Positions 9,121-16,819 of a DNA stretch of 64,000 bases are shown here, piece by piece. Within the stretch, counting starts at the first letter, position 1; each line of letters starts with the position of its first letter. The translations under genes and the position numbers were made by a program. Below the pieces are notes generated by a model, which was given only the letters and a program-made list of their open reading frames with translations, had not been told where the DNA came from and did no database searches. This DNA comes from Bacillota bacterium (GTDB lineage Bacteria > Bacillota > Clostridia > Acetivibrionales > DTU013): positions 86,377-150,376 of the forward strand of contig JAEZCO010000070.1 in the NCBI GenBank assembly GCA_023433505.1, given 5' to 3'.

Positions 9121-9627
9121 CTATATTTTTTCATGTATGTAGACTGATGGAAAGCCGTAAAGGTACAAGCTTCTTTTACCATCCAAGTCCCAAATGCCAT
9201 TTTGCTTTGACATGAATTCAAGCTTTTGCAGTAAAAAATCCTGTGTAACCATGAAATACTCCGACAGGTCCGATAATGAAGTAACAAGGTTGTTTTTTAG
9301 AGCTTCCAAAAGCATTTCTGTGGGTACCAGGAAATCAGTTGCCCACCGAAGTGCAAGCATCTCCTGCTTATCTACTGTGAGCCGGTCTCTATAACACATG
9401 TACTTACGAGGAGTGATATCACCTATATTGGTGCGATAGTGGCCAATTTCTTCCGCCAGGACGCACCGATCAAGTTTTGTATCACAGCGGATTGATTCAT
9501 TTAACAGGATCATATAATAACTGCCATCGCAGTAGTAGTATCCGAGGACTGCTTCCGGAAGTGGCTGGTATTCTTTGATAATTCTGCATTTACGAATAAT
9601 TATATCTAGTTTTTCTGTCTCTATCAC
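9121..9627 (-). CDS. ImmA/IrrE-like metallopeptidase domain protein
   Basis: Phage ImmA proteins cleave the CI-type repressor on induction. The zinc motif here reads LAEEIGHYR: EExGH in place of HExxH, so the first metal ligand is Glu. The GTG at 9627 is preferred over the ATG at 9720: a GAGG lies 9 bases before it, and a good promoter (9662-9690) sits inside the longer version. The protein then has 168 residues. It lies 16 bases before the integrase gene on the same strand, suggesting co-transcription. Its presumed partner repressor is 8.5 kb away because of the cargo island. Confidence 0.75.
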   Translation of the reverse strand: MIETEKLDIIIRKCRIIKEYQPLPEAVLGYYYCDGSYYMILLNESIRCDTKLDRCVLAEEIGHYRTNIGDITPRKYMCYRDRLTVDKQEMLALRWATDFLVPTEMLLEALKNNLVTSLSDLSEYFMVTQDFLLQKLEFMSKQNGIWDLDGKRSLYLYGFPSVYIHEKI

Positions 9628-9661
9628 AAATAATGGCCTCGCAGTCGAACGTATGTTCTGA

Positions 9662-9690
9662 ATTATATCACAAATAGGGTAGCTAGTTAA
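9662..9690 (-). promoter_or_regulatory. Promoter for the immA-like and int genes
   Basis: On the minus strand, TTAACT (9685-9690), a 17-base spacer and TATAAT (9662-9667). It implies a transcript start close to 9655 and a short leader before the GTG at 9627. Confidence 0.6.
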
Positions 9691-9713
9691 TAATTTTATG
9701 CAAATTCTTTTTA

Positions 9714-9742
9714 TTGACAAAGGTTTAATTGTACGCTAAAAT
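9714..9742 (+). promoter_or_regulatory. Strong sigma-A promoter driving the cargo operon
   Basis: TTGACA (9714-9719), a 17-base spacer and TAAAAT (9737-9742) lie immediately upstream of the first cargo gene. It is back to back with the leftward promoter, the two -35 boxes being 23 bases apart. Confidence 0.75.
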
Positions 9743-9797
9743 TGTTTCAGCTGAATAAATTAACATAAAATTGGGGGTGGTATGTATAAGTAAATTT

Positions 9798-10223
9798 ATG
9801 CTACTTATTTCATGCTCTGATAGAAAAATATTAGGCGATACTGCTTCTCAATCTGCAATGAATGTTTATGATGGGGTTTTTTATAGGCTTATCAAAAATG
9901 CTTTTAAGATAAATGCAAGAGTAAAAGAACAAGTGGATATATATATCTTATCTGCAAAATATAATCTCATTCCTGGTGACTTTAATATAGAACCATATGA
10001 CCAAAAAATGGATAGACATATTTCTTTAGCTAAAAGAGAATTAAATACAATATTACTAAAACAGGCTCTAGTCAAGGAAATGCCTAAAGAACTTATTGTT
10101 GCAATGGGTAAAACATATAGAGACTCAATTGATTGGAATGAGGTAAAGATTCCAACAACTTTTATAATTGGTGAAATAGGAATTATGCAGAGTAAGCTTA
10201 AAAAGTGGTTGCTTTCTATATGA
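9798..10223 (+). CDS. DUF6884-like protein, first gene of the deazaguanine cargo
   Basis: A cytoplasmic protein of about 141 residues. The start MLLISCSDRK, then YDGVFYRL, ILSAKYNLIPGD and IEPYDQKM, follow the pattern of the uncharacterised DUF6884 family (conserved Cys-Ser-x-x-Lys near the N-terminus, SAKYxL in the middle). No activity is known to me. It is the promoter-proximal gene of an operon with the transglycosylase 13 bases downstream, so a role in base substitution or recognition is an inference. The frame is open from a TTG at 9771; a ribosome site at 9773-9780 also faces an out-of-frame three-codon ATG at 9781, making the start uncertain. Confidence 0.6.
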   Translation: MLLISCSDRKILGDTASQSAMNVYDGVFYRLIKNAFKINARVKEQVDIYILSAKYNLIPGDFNIEPYDQKMDRHISLAKRELNTILLKQALVKEMPKELIVAMGKTYRDSIDWNEVKIPTTFIIGEIGIMQSKLKKWLLSI

Positions 10224-10236
10224 ACTGGGGGAAAAT

Positions 10237-11550
10237 ATGAGTTTAAAGTACATAATGCCTGATTGGGACGATTATGTCGATGCTGATTTTGATTTTAATA
10301 CAGATTCATTTTCTACAGTAACTCGTGAAGGGCGAAGAGAATTATATTTACATGAGATAATGGGAAATGAGGCTCCATGCGATGGAATACTGGTAAGTCT
10401 GGCTCAATTATTAAAAAAAAAAGGAGCGTTAAAAAATTATAATGCTTTAAATCCTATCACTGTCAGAGATATTATGAGAATTCCAGATAAAATTAAAATA
10501 ATTGGCGACTGTGGTGCCTTTACTTACAAGGATGAGACAACACCCCCATTTACCTCAGCTAATGCTGCGAATTTATACAATACATTAGGATTTAATGTTG
10601 GTGCGTCAGTCGATCATATGATGTTTGGTGAGAAAATTGTTATTAATAAAAACGGCAAAGAGAAAAAGGTTCCAATTTCTATAGAAGATCAAAGAGAACG
10701 GATGAAGGTTACAAGACAAAATGCAAAAGAATTTATTGAAGAAGTAGAAAGCAAACAGTACAATTTTACTCCAATGGGTACAATACAGGGGATTTCAAAG
10801 GAAGATTATGCAGATGCATTTAAGTACTATATTCAACTTGGATATAGATCTGTCGCTCTTGGAAGCCTCGTTCCTAAAACAGATGATGAAATAAAAGAAA
10901 TAGTTCTGGCTGTTGGTGCTGAATACAATAAGCTTGATCCTCAAATTAAAAAAGAGGTTAAGATACACCTCTTTGGGGTTTTAAGACCAAAGCTATTTAG
11001 ATATTATGATGAAAATGGTGTAACTAGTTTTGATAGTATTAGTTTTTTTAGAAAAGCTTGGCTAAGGTCCGATAACAACTATCTAGGGGTTAATGGTGAA
11101 TGGTATGCATCTTTGCGAGTTCCTCAAGCTAACCTAAAGACTAATTCAGATAAACTTAAAAAAAAGAAGATTAAAATTAATGAAGCTATACAAATGGAAC
11201 AAAATGTATTAAGGTTATTATCAGAATACGATAATGACAGAGTAAGCATAGAGGAAGTATTAAGATCAGTTTTTGAGTATGATGAACTATTTGACAGATC
11301 TTTTGAGGATAGCGAAGAAATTAGAAAAACATATGCCAGGACACTTAGGGATAAACCATGGAAACGTTGCAATTGCCCAATATGTGGGGAGATTGGAATT
11401 CATGTTATCATATTTAGGGGGACAAATAGGAACAAAAGAAGAGGTTTTCATAATACGATTATTTTTTATGATAATTTAAAAAATCATAATCTTGAGAAAA
11501 TTTTAAACCCAAAATCAAAAGAAAAGAGGGAATCAGCATGTCAAATGTAA
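10237..11550 (+). CDS. DpdA-like transglycosylase (TGT fold), candidate DNA 7-deazaguanine insertion enzyme
   Basis: The 437-residue protein has TGT-superfamily motifs. GDCGAFTY contains Asp91, the substrate-binding/acid Asp. GASVDH has Asp126 and GTIQG has Gln184. These are followed by a LGYRSVALGSLVP phosphate/ribose loop, HLFGV with His244, and SFDSISFFRKAW with Asp266 at the nucleophile position. The C-terminal zinc site is complete (Cys378, Cys380, Cys383, His405). TGT enzymes swap guanine for preQ0/preQ1 in tRNA; DpdA members do so in DNA. Linkage to QueC and QueT in a prophage, with a divergent N-terminus, favours the DpdA reading. GGGGG lies upstream of the ATG. tRNA as the target is not excluded. 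Confidence 0.8.
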   Translation: MSLKYIMPDWDDYVDADFDFNTDSFSTVTREGRRELYLHEIMGNEAPCDGILVSLAQLLKKKGALKNYNALNPITVRDIMRIPDKIKIIGDCGAFTYKDETTPPFTSANAANLYNTLGFNVGASVDHMMFGEKIVINKNGKEKKVPISIEDQRERMKVTRQNAKEFIEEVESKQYNFTPMGTIQGISKEDYADAFKYYIQLGYRSVALGSLVPKTDDEIKEIVLAVGAEYNKLDPQIKKEVKIHLFGVLRPKLFRYYDENGVTSFDSISFFRKAWLRSDNNYLGVNGEWYASLRVPQANLKTNSDKLKKKKIKINEAIQMEQNVLRLLSEYDNDRVSIEEVLRSVFEYDELFDRSFEDSEEIRKTYARTLRDKPWKRCNCPICGEIGIHVIIFRGTNRNKRRGFHNTIIFYDNLKNHNLEKILNPKSKEKRESACQM

Positions 11551-12017
11551 GAAAATTAGCATTTTCTGGTCTTGTAATTGGAATTTATGTGGTTATTATG
11601 TATTTAACACAAGGCTTTGCTTTTGGCCAATATCAAATACGGATAGCAACTGGCTTGTATGCTTTAGCCTATCACTTCCCGTTTTTAGTTATCCCATTAG
11701 GGTTGGCAAATCTTATAAGCAACACAATAATGGGTGGATTAGGGATATTTGATATAATAGGTGGTAGTCTGGTTGGTATCATTACTTCAGGTGCAATAGT
11801 GCTCTTAAAGAAAGTGACAAACAAGAAAATTATTATATTACTACCAATTGGAATTGTACCAAGCGTTTTAGTGCCTTTATGGCTAAGCTTCTTAATTCAT
11901 GTTCCTTATATCTTACTAGTTATTTCAATTGGAGTTGGCCAATTTATTAGTGCATATACGCTAGGGCTGTTTATTATGAATTTTAGATTTTTGGTTAATA
12001 AATGGCAGGATAAATAA
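11538..12017 (+). CDS. queT: QueT-family membrane transporter for queuosine precursors
   Basis: A 159-residue integral membrane protein with about five hydrophobic helices. The QIRIATGLYALAYHFP motif followed by a GLANLISN helix and the GxFDIIGGSLVGI loop fit the QueT family (PF06177), substrate-specificity components thought to import preQ0/preQ1. It overlaps the transglycosylase gene by 13 bases, indicating translational coupling. It suggests the module can draw on external deazapurine. The stop codon lies inside the stem of a bidirectional terminator. Confidence 0.75.
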   Translation: MSNVRKLAFSGLVIGIYVVIMYLTQGFAFGQYQIRIATGLYALAYHFPFLVIPLGLANLISNTIMGGLGIFDIIGGSLVGIITSGAIVLLKKVTNKKIIILLPIGIVPSVLVPLWLSFLIHVPYILLVISIGVGQFISAYTLGLFIMNFRFLVNKWQDK

Positions 12018-12039
12018 TATTAGAAATTATTTATCCTGC
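12005..12039. terminator. Bidirectional stem-loop between queT and the convergent nuclease gene
   Basis: A perfect 14-bp inverted repeat (12005-12018 and 12026-12039, arm GCAGGATAAATAAT) with a 7-base loop. It separates the rightward modification operon from the leftward nuclease/helicase operon. Confidence 0.75.
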
Positions 12040-12048
12040 TCCAATATT

Positions 12049-12957
12049 TTATGGATATAATAGTTGATACGTACGCCCTAAATTCGCTGCTGCTAGGCAG
12101 TTCCATCTTTTATCACAAGCATTACATGTTTCTTCAGGTGGAGGTGTATTAGGATTAGGCCAATTGTTAGCTGCTCTACATTGTTCAATAACATTAACAG
12201 TAGCTGCGAAATTTTGCATTGCAGTGTTGATTGATGTTTGATCTAGTGTTACTTCCAGCATTGAATTTACAGGCCTTGTTGTTGGAGTTGATGGGCCTGA
12301 TAGTGAATTTAAAAAATATAATACTGCACGTTTAGGAGTTTGGCCAGTTCGTCTTCTATAAAGCTCTGCATATACTTGCATTTGGTATACATATTGTTGA
12401 TATAGTGGATCACCTTGAGATGGACGATCAGATCCTTTATAATCCCAAATCTCTACTTCATTAGGATCACCTTCATAAGTTGCAAGTACATCCACATTGC
12501 CGTGCAAAATATAATTCCCTTGGTCTGCTTGAAGTTTGCATTCTGTATTTAAGATTCTGTGATACAAGGTTGGACCTTCTAGGGTGTTAAATCTTTTTAA
12601 TATTGTAAGTGCTTGATCACGTACTTGTACAACAGCACTAATACGTCTAGCTCGCAGAGAATTCTCAACCTCCAAAAAGTAACCATCAATTTCTTGATCT
12701 GTTGGAAGAGAACCTGGGACATTTGGACCTATCAACCCACGGAAATGAGTATGAGCCCTATCTAAGACCTGATGAATAATTGTCCCGTAGAATAACTGTA
12801 AAGCTAAAGCTGGCTCATATTTTCTGACTTTGAACTCAGAATATTGCATTGAACATCGCTGAAAAGATAGTATATCAGCAGTTATACTATAACGTCTTTT
12901 AATGCTCACTGGTGTTTGACTAGGAACATGTAAGCCAATGTAATTACGCCATGGCAT
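12049..12957 (-). CDS. RecB/Cas4-like PD-(D/E)XK nuclease with Fe-S cysteines
   Basis: A 302-residue nuclease. RecB-family motifs are seen: G-x3-H (His62), Asp156 in HGNVD, then IWDYK with Asp172 and Lys174, followed by a YQMQVYAEL helix (motif Q-x-x-x-Y). Four cysteines, one N-terminal (Cys35) and three C-terminal (Cys278, Cys281, Cys287 in CNACDKRWNC), match the 4Fe-4S staple of AddB and Cas4. No cas genes are nearby. It lies 14 bases downstream of the UvrD-type helicase with AAGGAG before the ATG, so the two form an operon and probably a complex. Inferred role: degrading DNA lacking the island's modification. Confidence 0.8.
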   Translation of the reverse strand: MPWRNYIGLHVPSQTPVSIKRRYSITADILSFQRCSMQYSEFKVRKYEPALALQLFYGTIIHQVLDRAHTHFRGLIGPNVPGSLPTDQEIDGYFLEVENSLRARRISAVVQVRDQALTILKRFNTLEGPTLYHRILNTECKLQADQGNYILHGNVDVLATYEGDPNEVEIWDYKGSDRPSQGDPLYQQYVYQMQVYAELYRRRTGQTPKRAVLYFLNSLSGPSTPTTRPVNSMLEVTLDQTSINTAMQNFAATVNVIEQCRAANNWPNPNTPPPEETCNACDKRWNCLAAANLGRTYQLLYP

Positions 12958-12971
12958 TTTTCATCAACTCC

Positions 12972-15146
12972 TTATAAACGTAATATATTTTGTCGAACCC
13001 AAGGTCCGCCATTTCCACCAAAAGATGCAGTTTCAAATGCTCTTTTTCTTAATTGTCCGTCTGTCGCAAGAAGGACTAAAGCATACTTTGCACGAGAGTA
13101 TGCTACAAAATGGAGTCGAATATCATCATGCCAAGCTGAGTCATTTGCAGAATGGTTTATTACAGGATGAATAATTCTAAATTGTCGTAAATCGTTTTCC
13201 AGTTGATGGGACTTTCCTACTGTTACGCTACTACCTAGTGATCCAACAAATACAAAATCAAATTGGAGCCCCTTCGACTGGTGAATTGTCATTATAGGTA
13301 ATCTTCCAATGGGACATACAATCTCTTCATCCTCATCATCATCAATCCCTTGATCAGCAAGGTAACCGCAGAATAATGAGTAAAATTTACTCAACCAATA
13401 TTGATTCACTCTACCAGCTAGATTACTATCCATGTATAGAGATCGTCCTTGTTGGGAACAGAATGCTTCAAGTAATCTTGTTAGTTTACTTAATCGTAAG
13501 TCTTGTTCTTGATTTCCTTGGTAACTTACAAATGGTTGATGAGATAGTATTCTATATAGAATTGTGGCTACTGCAGGAGTAATTCTATGGTTGACGGTAT
13601 ATTGCTGGCGAATTGCTCTTTGTGACCGAGTAACGTAATCTCTTAGATTATTATTTTGGCTAGCAATTTGATTGTAGGCGTTTACCCATTCTAAAATCAT
13701 GTCATATGCATCTTGCAGATAATGGGGGTCAGCAGCATCTAAATTTGGATCTAATATACTTATTAATGCACCTAATACTTGCTGAACTTCAGGTTGATCC
13801 AAGAAAGACCGTGATCTTGGATTGTAAACTGGAATACCCCGTTGTTCAAGTTCTCTGAGATATGGTCCTGCATTTCTTACACTATCTTTTGCGCTTCTTA
13901 GCAAAAGCACACACTGACTATAGTCATCAATAATTCCGTTAGAAATTAATCCTTGAACAGTATTAGCAAAAGTTGAGGCTAGTCCTGTAACAGTCCCTTC
14001 TCTAATTAGACCTACACTTGCAGGTAGGCCAAACCTTCCTGAAGAGGGGTTTAATAATGGTTTTCCCTGAACGCGGGCATTATTTTGTGTCATAATTGGA
14101 AACGAAGTAATATATGTATTGCACCAATCAACAATTTTATTACTAGAACGATGATTATCTATTAGTGTAGCTTGATTTGGCATTATATTCCAATAACGTT
14201 GGCATTGATTACTAAACCCAACCATACTTTCAACTGTACCTCCGCGAAATCGATACAATGCTTGATCATCATCGCCAACAACTGTAAGATTGTGGGGCAT
14301 ATTTGCTGCTAAAGTGAAATATATCTGTTCTTGGATAGGGTTAGTATCTTGATATTCGTCTACCAATATATATTTTAATGGAGGATATTGTGAAGTCCCG
14401 TCTCCATTTAAAAAAGTCTGTCCTTGAGGAGTTTGCAAAAAATCTAAAAAGTGCTTTTGCAGATGTGCAAAATCACAGGAATATTTCTCATGCAATTTGT
14501 TCACATAAAGATCGTATATTTGAGCTACTTCTTGCCACACTCCATTATTTCTTCGCATAGAAGCTATATCAATTTGATCTTCTACAAGTCGATCTAGTAA
14601 TAGTTTAAGAGCTTTCGTCCACTCCCATAGATTAGGATACGGCATATTTCCAAACAAATATTGAAATCTTGCTTGAAATAGAGTAAAATTACTTCTCACA
14701 GATCCAGCTATTTGATCACGTATTAACATTTTACTTTCAATGTCATCTAGCAATCTTAAATTTTGATAATTGACGTACCGATATTCTTGAAGAATATCAT
14801 TACAAAGGCTATGTAATGTACCTATTCTAAGTTGGCTAATATCTATATCTGAAAGTTGCGGGTATTGTCCAATAAGATATAGCATAGTTTCTGATATTCT
14901 ATCTTCCAGACTTCGGGCTGCTTTCTGAGTAAAAGTAGTAACCATAATAGATTTCGGGTTAATGTTGTTACAACAAGCAAGTTTTAAGCACCTTATAACG
15001 AGAACTTCTGTTTTCCCAGTACCTGGTCCTGCAATTATCCATAAAGGGCCAATATTATGATGAATAGCAATTCTTTGATCTGGATCTAAAGGGAAACCGT
15101 TTTTTTGTTCTATAGCACTGATAAGTTGTTGATCAGTTATTTGCAA
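12972..15146 (-). CDS. UvrD/Rep-type superfamily 1 DNA helicase
   Basis: A 724-residue ATP-dependent 3'-5' helicase or translocase. Motifs in order: Q-motif region with LDPDQRIAI, Walker A GPGTGKTE (Lys45), motif Ia TFTQKAA, motif II VDEYQDTNP, motif III VVGDDDQALYRFRGG, motif V TIHQSKGLQFDFVF, motif VI YSRAKYALV. The start is a TTG with GGGGGGAG just before it. An acidic DDDEDEE loop precedes the motif V region. It is divergent from queC. Paired with the Fe-S nuclease it resembles a minimal AddAB-like machine, plausibly the effector arm of the cargo system; a housekeeping repair role is less likely inside a prophage. Confidence 0.88.
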   Translation of the reverse strand: MQITDQQLISAIEQKNGFPLDPDQRIAIHHNIGPLWIIAGPGTGKTEVLVIRCLKLACCNNINPKSIMVTTFTQKAARSLEDRISETMLYLIGQYPQLSDIDISQLRIGTLHSLCNDILQEYRYVNYQNLRLLDDIESKMLIRDQIAGSVRSNFTLFQARFQYLFGNMPYPNLWEWTKALKLLLDRLVEDQIDIASMRRNNGVWQEVAQIYDLYVNKLHEKYSCDFAHLQKHFLDFLQTPQGQTFLNGDGTSQYPPLKYILVDEYQDTNPIQEQIYFTLAANMPHNLTVVGDDDQALYRFRGGTVESMVGFSNQCQRYWNIMPNQATLIDNHRSSNKIVDWCNTYITSFPIMTQNNARVQGKPLLNPSSGRFGLPASVGLIREGTVTGLASTFANTVQGLISNGIIDDYSQCVLLLRSAKDSVRNAGPYLRELEQRGIPVYNPRSRSFLDQPEVQQVLGALISILDPNLDAADPHYLQDAYDMILEWVNAYNQIASQNNNLRDYVTRSQRAIRQQYTVNHRITPAVATILYRILSHQPFVSYQGNQEQDLRLSKLTRLLEAFCSQQGRSLYMDSNLAGRVNQYWLSKFYSLFCGYLADQGIDDDEDEEIVCPIGRLPIMTIHQSKGLQFDFVFVGSLGSSVTVGKSHQLENDLRQFRIIHPVINHSANDSAWHDDIRLHFVAYSRAKYALVLLATDGQLRKRAFETASFGGNGGPWVRQNILRL

Positions 15147-15193
15147 TTAGACTCCCCCCTATTTAAAATGATTTAAAAATTTCTATGTGACAT

Positions 15194-15199
15194 ATTATA
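15194..15199 (-). promoter_or_regulatory. Extended -10 promoter of the helicase-nuclease operon
   Basis: On the minus strand, TGT-TATAAT lies about 48 bases before the helicase start. The -35 box is weak (TGGAAA at 18 bases). Confidence 0.5.
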
Positions 15200-15326
15200 A
15201 CACATGAAAGGGTAATTTTCCATTATTTTAATAATTCATATGTAATATTACAATCTCATTGTAGTTTTTTTATTTAAATGTTAGAATTATAAATTAATAC
15301 AGTGAATTAACCTAAAGGGAGTATAT

Positions 15327-15995
15327 ATGAAAGCAGTAGTTTTATTATCAGGTGGTATGGACTCAGCAACAGCTTTATTTTATGCTAAATCTCGGGGATA
15401 TGATTGCTATGCCTTATCCTTTAATTATGGACAAAGACATTTTAAAGAATTAGATTGTGCAAAAATAATTGCTCAAAAAGCCGAAGTATTTGAGCATATA
15501 ATTATTAATACAAATATGAATGCCTGGGGTGGGTCTGCCTTAACTGACCTTGATATTGCTATTCCTAATGGTATTGAACACAAAGATGACATTCCAATAA
15601 CATATGTTCCTGCTCGTAATATGATTTTTTTAGCATACGCCGCATCATATGCGGAAGCGATAGGAGCACAAAATATATTTATTGGAGTTAGTGAAGTCGA
15701 CTATTCCGGATATGTTGATTGCAGGCAACAATTCATTGATGCAATGGAAAAAGCCATAAATATGGGGACAGTTTGTTCGGTCGAATATGGTAAATTGATA
15801 AAGGTTCATACTCCTTTTGTAAACATGAGTAAATCAGATGAAATAAAACTGGGTATAAATCTTGGACTTGATTATGGATTAACTTGGACATGCTACAAAG
15901 GAGAGGAATTTGCCTGTGGGATATGTGATAGTTGTAAACTTAGGTTAAAAGCATTTAATGAAATTGGGATTTCTGATCCAATAAAGTATAAGTAA
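15327..15995 (+). CDS. queC: 7-cyano-7-deazaguanine (preQ0) synthase QueC
   Basis: The 222-residue PP-loop enzyme converts 7-carboxy-7-deazaguanine with ammonia and ATP to preQ0. The PP-loop LSGGMDS is at residues 7-13. GQRHFKEL, YVPARNMIFL and GVSEVDYSGYVDCR are canonical QueC blocks. The zinc site is complete (Cys189, Cys197, Cys200, Cys203). The length is normal. AAAGGGAG precedes the ATG. FolE, QueD and QueE are absent here, so the carboxy-deazaguanine substrate must come from the host. With the transglycosylase and QueT it forms the modification arm. Confidence 0.95.
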   Translation: MKAVVLLSGGMDSATALFYAKSRGYDCYALSFNYGQRHFKELDCAKIIAQKAEVFEHIIINTNMNAWGGSALTDLDIAIPNGIEHKDDIPITYVPARNMIFLAYAASYAEAIGAQNIFIGVSEVDYSGYVDCRQQFIDAMEKAINMGTVCSVEYGKLIKVHTPFVNMSKSDEIKLGINLGLDYGLTWTCYKGEEFACGICDSCKLRLKAFNEIGISDPIKYK

Positions 15996-16018
15996 GTTAT
16001 ATATAAAAATGAGGGTGT

Positions 16019-16645
16019 ATGAATAATATGGACAATCGTCGGGATGAGTTCTTATTGAGAATGTATGATCAAATGTTTAATAACATTGATAGACATATCT
16101 TAGTGGTGTGGCAATCTGTAAGTGTTCTTATTGGAGCTTTTGCCCTCTTTGCCCTTTCAGAGAAAAATATAATTCCAATCGATATTGCATGTACATTAAT
16201 TGTAATGATAGCTACTTGGCTTATAGCTCATGTATTTGATGCGTCTCATTGGTATAATAGGAATTTGAATATTATAGCAAATATAGAAAGAGAATTTTTA
16301 AATAAAGAAGATTCAAAGCTAATACATTTCTATTTTGCTAGGCATATAAAGCCAAATGATATAATCACACAGTTAAAAATTCAAAGAATGTTGGGGATTT
16401 ATGTAATAATTTTAGTTTTTTTATATCATTTACTAACTCGGATAATACCTAAATTGGGAAAGGTTATTGATCTATTTAATGATATAAGTGCAAAAGGAAT
16501 TAATGGATTAAAAGGATATTCATTTAGTATAGTGATTCCATATATATTCATCATCATTTGTTTATTTTATTTGAATCGCATTAAAAATGATCGTCTTAAA
16601 TCGCTTGAAGATTTTGAAAAGAAGTCTCCTGGTAAAAAACTGTAA
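16019..16645 (+). CDS. Four-helix membrane protein of the deazaguanine cargo
   Basis: A 208-residue protein I do not recognise. Two adjacent transmembrane helices lie at about residues 27-46 and 52-72, and two more at about 124-142 and 166-188, with a charged cytoplasmic loop of about 50 residues between the pairs containing HWYNRNLNIIANIEREFL. It starts 23 bases after queC with GAGGGTGT before the ATG and is probably co-transcribed. Possible roles are membrane effector, anchor or transporter component; nothing in the sequence decides among them. Confidence 0.7.
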   Translation: MNNMDNRRDEFLLRMYDQMFNNIDRHILVVWQSVSVLIGAFALFALSEKNIIPIDIACTLIVMIATWLIAHVFDASHWYNRNLNIIANIEREFLNKEDSKLIHFYFARHIKPNDIITQLKIQRMLGIYVIILVFLYHLLTRIIPKLGKVIDLFNDISAKGINGLKGYSFSIVIPYIFIIICLFYLNRIKNDRLKSLEDFEKKSPGKKL

Positions 16646-16819
16646 ATTAATTTTTTTACAATATTTTTGGAGAAAGTTAATAACATATACTAAGAATAAA
16701 ATGTGAACATATTTTTGTTATCAACCATATATTGGTATATTACTACTCTATGTATTCCACCTGTTTGATGACCCCTTAAGGCATGCAATAAAGTATAAAT
16801 TGAAAAAAGCTTTACTAAA

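Noticed and set aside
12049..12957. Cas4 of a CRISPR adaptation module
   Set aside because: The Fe-S nuclease is Cas4-like, but no cas1/cas2 genes or repeat-spacer array are visible anywhere in the window. Its partner is a UvrD helicase.
12049..15146. Gabija defence system
   Set aside because: Gabija pairs a UvrD-like helicase with an OLD-family nuclease. The nuclease here is PD-(D/E)XK of the RecB type with Fe-S cysteines.
10237..15995. Type IV CBASS (which includes TGT-like and QueC-like accessory proteins)
   Set aside because: No CD-NTase (cyclase) gene or OGG-like gene is present in the island.
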